Source: Coniella vitis
Lineage: Eukaryota; Ascomycota; Sordariomycetes; Diaporthales; Schizoparmaceae
Reading direction: 5' to 3'
Assembly (NCBI GenBank): GCA_011317545.1
Contig: WUJK01000012.1
Location: 151,501 to 215,500, forward strand
DNA: 64,000 nt
Shown: positions 57,601 through 64,000 of the stretch, piece by piece
Numbering within the stretch: the stretch's first letter is position 1
Layout: every line of letters starts with the position of its first letter
Made by a program: the position numbers and the translations under genes
Notes under the pieces: generated by a model
Told to the model about the DNA's origin: nothing
The model's database searches: none
What the model saw: the letters and a program-made list of their open reading frames with translations, nothing else

Positions 57601-60600
57601 TCCCGAGTCTCGCAAGCCTGTTGTTCTCTGCATCGGAGGACAGAACGGCAGAACTGTACATCTTGACGAAGGCTTGTACCGTAGTAGCAAGCTTTTGCAG
57701 AGACATCTCGTAAGTACCACCAGTTATTCTTTGCATAGCCTCGGGCCACATAAGCTCCCAGACTTGCAGAGGCTTTCCCTTACTAATAGAGTACTTTGAC
57801 AGAACGATTGCGAGCATGTCTGTAACCGTCTAGGTCTTCCAAGTCTGTATCCGGCTATCTTTAGCCCGGCACCGGTTCAAGACCTCGTTAGCCTCCACAG
57901 CTTGCTCTTCTCTCTGCAGTATGCCAGCGCGCGGGCGTGGTTGGACAGTGGGCTCAAAGTCGAATCGATTCTCGGCCACAGCTTCGGCCAACTCACTGCG
58001 CTCGTGGTGGCTGGTGGACTGTCTCTGCAAGATGGGCTTCGCTTTATTGCTGCCCGTGCCCGCCTCATTCAGAAATTCTGGGGTAAAGAAACTGGCGAGA
58101 TGCTCTCGGTGCAGGGAGAGCGAGATGTTGTACATCAGCTTTTTGACCGGACGAGGGTCAGCCATCCGGCCCTGGCTACGGAGGTAGCCTGCTACAACGG
58201 GCCCCAAACGGTCGTCCTGGCTGGTGACCGGCTGTCGATCGATGCGGTCGAGGAAACGGCAAGATCCACCATTGACGAGTTCGGCATCAAGACGGTGAGG
58301 CTGAAGAACACGCATGCCTTCCACTCCGCCCTGGTGGACGCAATTCTGCCGGGGTTGAGGGAGGTTGCTGCTACCCTCCAATTTACAACACCTTCGATCC
58401 CTATTGAAGCCTGTTCCAAGGAAGAGGATTGGAGCAAGGCCATTGATAGCGAGGTCATTGTCCAGCACAGTCGAAAGCCTGTCCACTTTTACACTGCTCT
58501 GCAACGCATTGAAAGTCGGCTCGGAGCCTGTGTCTTTCTCGAGGCTGGTTCGGCGTCACCCATTGTGCCCATGGCACGCCGGGCACTGACTGCCCCGAAC
58601 GAAGCAGACAGTGAGCACGTATTCCAGCCTATCGATCTGGGACCACCGAATGCCCTTGATAAGCTTGCACGAGCGACATCTAATCTTTGGGCGGCGGGTA
58701 TAAACGCGCAGTACTGGCCATTCCACAAGAGCCAAAAGGATGACTTTGCCTGGATCAACTTGCCACCATACCAGTTCCAAGATACTACACACTGGCTTGA
58801 GTATGTCGCGCCCAAGACGATTGTTCCTGATGCTCTGCAGCCGGCGGCCAAGGACAACGTGCAACACCAGCCCTTGCAGTTGCTCAGTCTGGTAGAGCAT
58901 TCTCAGCAGGGGCCGGGCATGTTTGTTGTCAATACCGCAGACGAGATGTTTGCAGTTTGTACCCGGGGTCACGCCGTGCTCGGGCAGAGCCTTTGTCCCG
59001 CTTCACTGTATGTCGAACTGGCTGTCCGTGCCGCCAATACCATCAGCCGAAATAGCACCATTTCAGCGACAGCCCCGTGTGTCAGAGACTTGAAGATCTC
59101 CACCCCTCTGTCTTTGGCATCCAACCGGACCGTGTATCTGCAACTGGTCCCCGTTCCCAATCCCCACGGCGAAAGCTGGCAGTTTACCGTGCTGAGCCGC
59201 AGCCAGCCAGGCGCAACCGCTTCCACCAAGCATGCAAGTGGCACGGTTTCACTCTTGGTGCCTGGATCCTATCTCGATGCGCCTCGCATGCAATTTATCC
59301 GCCGCATTATTGGCCAGTCCAAGCAAGCTGAGCTCGCCAACACAGGCGGAGCGCATGTGCTCAACGGCAATATTGTTTATCAGGTCTTTGGTCAGGTTGT
59401 GGATTACGCTGTCTACTACCGCGGTATAGAGCAAATAATTTCCAGGGACAAAGAAGCCGTCGGCATAGTTCGAGTGCCTAGTAGCCACACTACGACCTTC
59501 AAGGATGCGTGCTGCGATCCGATCACGCTGGACAATTTCCTTCAGGTAGCGGGCATCAACGTGAACTGCCTGTCTGAAAAGAGCGCAGAGGAAGTATTTG
59601 TCTGTACAGAGCTTGGAGAGCTGTTCATCAGCGACGCCTTCCTGGCGAAAAAGGGTGCAGAAGGACAGTCGTACCGGGTTTACACATCCTTCGAGAGTAA
59701 CGGCGACAAGAGACTCGTCAACGACATCTTCGTCTTCGACACCGTTACAGGCGACCTCGCAGTACTTTTCCTGGGCGCAATCTTCCAAGGAGTTCCCATG
59801 AATGCATTGGCCAAGACACTGGCAAGACTCAATGGCGGTACTGAAATTGCCACTAGTGGTGACCAGCGCACCTCTGTCCCTTCAACTTTACGACAGCCAC
59901 CCACGAGCTTGACGGGGGGGACTCGAGGGGAAGCTCCAGGCGCAAAGAAGGACACTCGTTCTGATTTCTCCAGAGTCTTGAGGCAGGTCTGTGATCTGTT
60001 CAGCAGAGTCATCGAGATACCAGTCGAGGAAGTTAAGCCCGATGTCTCGTTGGACACGCTGGGCGTGGACTCTTTGATGAGCAGTGAGATTCTAAACGAA
60101 ATCAAAGCACAGTTCGACACCACCATGACTTCAGAAGAGCTCCTAGGACTCGATGACGTGAATTCGGTCGCATCCTTCCTGAGCAACGTCGTTGCGGGTG
60201 ACATTGACCCCGCTCCATCACCACAGCGGGCTTCCTCAGAGATGGCTACAAACCACACCGATATACCGACGCAGAATGGACTATCCGTTACATTCTCACA
60301 GATCCAGGAATTCCTCAGCAAATTGCTGGAGATCCCCTCTGATGAAATTGCGGCCGACACATCCTTGAGCGATCTCGGCATTGATTCGTTGATGGCAACT
60401 GAAGTCTTGAATGAGATCAAGAAACATTTCGCCGTCACAATATCAGCAGAGGAATTTCAAGAATTCCAGAATGTTCTCGCCATCGCCACTCGGCTACAAG
60501 TCTCGTCCGGCACGTTTACACCACCACGTTCGCAGCAGAGTGACTTTAGCTCCAGCACCTCAGCGAATGGAGTGACGAATGCGGTTGCTGAAATGAACCA

Positions 60601-62969
60601 GACCGAAACCTCTAGCACTGCCTTGTCGGCTGCGGTGGCATATGAAAGCTTTACCAGAACCCGCAAGAAGTTCGACGCAATCAGCCAAGAGTTCGAATAT
60701 GCCGACTTCTATGCACGAGTGTACCCTTCGCAAAAGGACCTTGTCACCGCTTACATCGTCGAGGCGTTCCATGACCTCGGATGCTCACTCACAAACCTCC
60801 GAGCAGGTGACAAGGTCCTGGATATTTCAGTGCTTGACAAACACCGCAAGGTAAAGAACCGCATCTATGAGATCCTCGAGGATGCAGACATAATCGAGCA
60901 AGATGCTGCAGGTGGCTTCATTCGCACTTCCACCAGCGTGCCTAAGAGGCCGTCCTCAGAGATCCACAAGGCAATAGTGGCTGAGTTTCCGGAGCACGCC
61001 TACGAGCACAATCTCCTGGAGTCGACAGGATCGAAACTGGCAGACTGCCTGACAGGCCGCACCGATCCTCTGGCTATTCTGTTCGGAAGCGCGGCAGCAC
61101 GAACGCTCATGGAGAATGTCTACACGCACGCACCCATGTTCAAGACGGCCACAGTCAACTTGGCGCAGTATCTGGTCGACATATTTGATCGCGCGCCAGC
61201 AGGTGGAGTGATTCGCATCCTCGAGCTCGGCGCAGGCACAGGCGGCACCACCAAGCACCTGATCGAGAGTCTGCTTGCCACAGGGCGCACCTTTGAATAC
61301 ACCTTCACCGACATATCCTCGTCGCTTGTGGCCGCTGCACGCAAGAAGTTTGCCAAGCATGACTTCATGCGCTATGCCTTGCTGGATATCGAAAAGGAGC
61401 CGGCAGAGCAGTTCCGTGACAAGTACGACATCATTCTTTCCTCCAACTGCATCCACGCCACCAAAGACCTTACGCGCTCGTGCACCAACATCCGTGCCTG
61501 TCTCCGTCCGGAAGGTGTGCTGTGCCTTGTCGAGCTGACGCGGGCCCTGTTCTGGTTCGACCTCGTCTTCGGCCTCTTGGAGGGCTGGTGGCTGGCTGAG
61601 GATGGGAGGCAGCATGCGCTTGCCAGCGAAATGCTGTGGCGCAAGTATTTGCTACGGTCTGGTTTCCGCTGGATCGACTGGACAGAGGGTACCTCGAAGG
61701 AGTCCACTGTCCTACGTGTCATCACAGCATCTCCTGCTGCAGTGGCACAAGCGGTGGAGTCCAAAGAAGCGAGCAATGAGACCATTACCACAATGGAGAC
61801 GGTGGCATTCAAGCATGCAGATGGCGTTACCCTCGAGGCAGATATCTACTATCCACCCGAGAAACAAAGCAACGGCGTCCAAACGCGTCCGGTCGGTGAG
61901 CAACCACACACCAATCCGATCCAATAGCCCAGCACCCGTCCCAGGTGCGCCTGCGGCAGTGGAGGTTGGGGGGAGGGAGTTGTTTCCAGCTGACTTATCG
62001 CTCTCTTGTCCCTCGTTGCGCCGCCCAGCCCTCATGATTCACGGTGGCGGCCATGTCATGCTGTCACGCCGCGACATTCGACCCGCCCAGACGGACATGC
62101 TCCTAAATGCTGGGTTTCTCCCCGTCAGCATTGATTATCGCCTTTGCCCAGAGATCACGCTACCCGAGGGCCCCATGAAAGATGCCCGTGACGCCCTCGT
62201 CTGGGCGCGAAACGTCCTGCCAAGATTGCCACTCCAACGTCCTGACATCCGGGCCGACGGTGACCGTGTGGTGGCCGTGGGCTGGTCCACAGGCGGCCAT
62301 CTGGCGCTCACACTGGGATTCACCGCTACAACGGCTGGGGTCGCACCACCCAATGCCACCCTAGTGTTCTACTGTCCCTCGGACTACGAGGACTCCTTCT
62401 GGACACAGCCAAACCAGCCATTCGGACAGCCCAAGGGAGACAAGCTGCGCTACAACCTGCTTGAGGCTGTACAGAAGCGCCCTATTGTCGCCTACACGCC
62501 ACCTGCCGAGCGGCGTGCTCTAGGAGGCTGGATGAGCACGGCAGATCCTCGGTCGCGTATCGCGCTGCACATGAATTGGACAGGCCGATATCTGAGGGTC
62601 TTGCTCAACGGGCTGACGCCAGCGGGCCAGGGGCGTGTGAGGAACTCAACCGCGAATGACGACCCGACAGACCTGCTCCCGGACCCGGGTCAAGAACAAA
62701 TCCAAAGCATCAGTCCTCTGGCACAAATCCAGCAGGGAAAATATCGTGTGCCGACTTTCATCATTCACGGGACAAAGGACGACCTCATTCCTTGGCAGCA
62801 AGCGGTCCGAACGTACGATGCCCTGGCAGCGCATGGCATACCTGCCGAGATACGGATCCTCGAGGGTGCTGTACACTTATTCGACATGTACAAGTCGTAT
62901 AACAGAGATGGGAACGCGCAAAAGGCAATTCAAGATGGTTATAACATGCTCGCTCATTACGTAACATGA
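54690..62969 (+). CDS. Non-reducing polyketide synthase, SAT-KS-MAT-PT-ACP-ACP-CMeT-TE
   Basis: Model join(54690..55349, 55423..56448, 56512..56887, 56952..57709, 57803..61895, 62029..62969), 2617 residues. Iterative type I synthase that condenses malonyl-CoA, adds methyl from S-adenosylmethionine, folds the chain to an aromatic ring and releases it. SAT: Cys145 in GFCLG. KS: Cys550 in DTACSSG, His685 in EAHGTG, His724 in GHTEAA. MAT: Ser1000 in GHSFGQ. PT: His1330 in [16 protein letters not shown] and Asp1517 in LDNFLQVAG. Two ACPs: Ser1697 (GVDSLM) and Ser1802 (GIDSLM). CMeT: ELGAGTGG at 2081-2088. TE: oxyanion HGGGH (from 2309), Ser2391 in GWSTGG, Asp2555/2556 and His2587. There is no reductase domain. 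The same architecture with one or two ACPs occurs in synthases for methylated orsellinic acids (MpaC, AusA) and methylphloracetophenone. The product is not predictable from sequence alone. Confidence 0.93.
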
Positions 62970-63762
62970 TTTGGGTTGGGTAGTATCATGTATTTCTTTG
63001 CTTTTCGGCGTGTAAATCAGGCGTTTTTTATTTTTCTCTGTCATGATCTTCCTTTGTGTCATTTTTAAAAAAAACCATATTTTTTGCAAGCTCACCGCGA
63101 CAGTCTAATAACATAGAAGACATAGTTATACTACGTATGCTTGATTGTTCCCAAGTGTGATTTCTGCCTATACATGTAGGCAGTTGTGATGCTGGACAGG
63201 AGCCCGTAAACAACAGCAAAATCTCTCTATGGGAGAGACTGTGTCATGGTAATCCTAGGCGGGATTTCCAAGGCGTCTGAAACTTCGTCATGCTTGAGAC
63301 ACCAGCAGAGTCCGCCAGAAGACGCCGTCAAGGAAGATGACAGCCTTTCTTTTTCCACTACGGCCTTTCTCACTGAGTATGTATTGTTGCTGCTTAAAAG
63401 TTTACAAAGTCTCTTCCCGCGGTGTTCGGGTTCATCTACCGAAAACTTACATATCATTGATCCTGCCATCTCGGATAGAGCGCTATGGATCAGGAGCAAC
63501 TCAAGTTGAACGTTCCGACCGCATGATCACTATAATCAGGAATTATGTAATGTTTAGTTTCGGGTTATTCGTGAAATATGCAGTCATCGCTCAGGCTTGC
63601 AATTCTCATTGTGAATATGGAGCCAACAAATAATCGCTCTGCTGTAGTCAAGAACACGAACTACCCAAAATGGTCTATGCCGGCTACAAGTTGCAGATTG
63701 ATGATGGAGAAGAAGATAGCATCCAACTACTTATTCTGTAAGCTAATACCAATCAGCAACAA
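62970..63762. other. Convergent intergenic stretch
   Basis: 793 bp between the 3' ends of the polyketide synthase (+) and the last P450 (-). AT-rich after the stop, with an a-rich run near 63066. Open frames below 105 codons on both strands lack features. Confidence 0.5.
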
Positions 63763-64000
63763 CTACCAAGCAATCTCCAGCTCGTGGCCTTTAATTTCCG
63801 CATTGAACCACTCGATAATCTCAATTTTATCTTTGCACGTCCTGGCACCGTCAAGTACACCACTCTGTACAACGTCTCGGACAACCACATAAAGCTGATG
63901 ATTGGCTAGGTTACGGCCCAAACAGGCACGTGAGCCTATACCAAACGCAAATGAATCCCGATCACGCACACGGCGCGCCTGGATAGCAGCTGGGGTATCA
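63763..64000 (-). CDS. Second cytochrome P450, C-terminal part only
   Basis: About 78 codons on the minus strand, running from the right edge of the window to the TAG at 63763-63765. The haem-binding loop is complete: FGIGSRACLGRNLA, with the Cys ligand in SRACLG, preceded by ARRVRDRDSFA. The C-terminus ends NAEIKGHELEIAW, as in benzoate-4-monooxygenase-like and related fungal P450s. It differs clearly from the P450 at 52224-54062 (FGAGRRICLG), so it is a second enzyme and not a duplicate. The rest of the gene lies beyond the window, and other cluster genes may follow there. Confidence 0.88.
   Translation of the reverse strand, partial: DTPAAIQARRVRDRDSFAFGIGSRACLGRNLANHQLYVVVRDVVQSGVLDGARTCKDKIEIIEWFNAEIKGHELEIAW

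Noticed and set aside
61602..62969. Separate alpha/beta-hydrolase gene downstream of the synthase
   Set aside because: Its first third is out of frame with the CMeT domain and has no own start near the HGGGH motif. A 133-bp intron joins it in phase to the synthase as the TE domain.

Overview
The window looks like genomic DNA from a filamentous ascomycete (Pezizomycotina, perhaps Sordariomycetes). The reasons are short GT-AG introns of about 50-130 bp, a Zn2Cys6 regulator, a Pth11-like membrane protein, a fungal-type non-reducing polyketide synthase, a cutinase, and chromovirus-type Ty3/Gypsy retrotransposons carrying repeat-induced point mutation (RIP) damage. No species is claimed.

Bases 1-27265 are an AT-rich, gene-poor island made of LTR retrotransposons inserted into one another. 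CpA and TpG are nearly absent while CpG survives, and in-frame stops replace Gln and Trp codons; this is the RIP signature. Five elements can be separated by LTR pairs and target-site duplications. A (plus strand, outermost, 5' part missing) is interrupted by B (13083-24818, TSD ctcta), and B is interrupted by C (19692-23781, TSD agaac). A is also entered by D (minus strand, runs off the left edge), and D is interrupted by E (1866-9059, TSD ttatc). A, B and D are one Gypsy family, E is a second chromovirus, and C is a short element without a visible pol. A and B share an antisense reading frame between the chromodomain and the 3' LTR.

Bases 27266-64000 are ordinary gene-bearing DNA. A cutinase (minus) and an amino-acid permease (plus) come first. 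From about 34.1 kb there is a probable secondary-metabolite cluster: BAHD-type acyltransferase (-), Pth11-like membrane protein (+), Zn2Cys6 regulator (-), short-chain dehydrogenase (+), 14-helix MFS exporter (-), three-repeat Myb-like regulator (+), metallo-beta-lactamase-fold hydrolase (-), cytochrome P450 (-), a 2617-residue non-reducing polyketide synthase with order SAT-KS-MAT-PT-ACP-ACP-CMeT-TE (+), and a second P450 cut by the right edge (-).

The likely logic, inferred from domains, is this. The synthase makes and releases a C-methylated aromatic polyketide. The P450s and the dehydrogenase adjust its oxidation state, the acyltransferase esterifies it, the MFS protein exports it, and the metallo-hydrolase acts on an ester, thioester or lactone. 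Two different transcription factors could control expression. No prenyltransferase or terpene cyclase is visible, so a meroterpenoid is not supported by this window alone. Gene models were spliced by hand from frame, splice signals and family resemblance.
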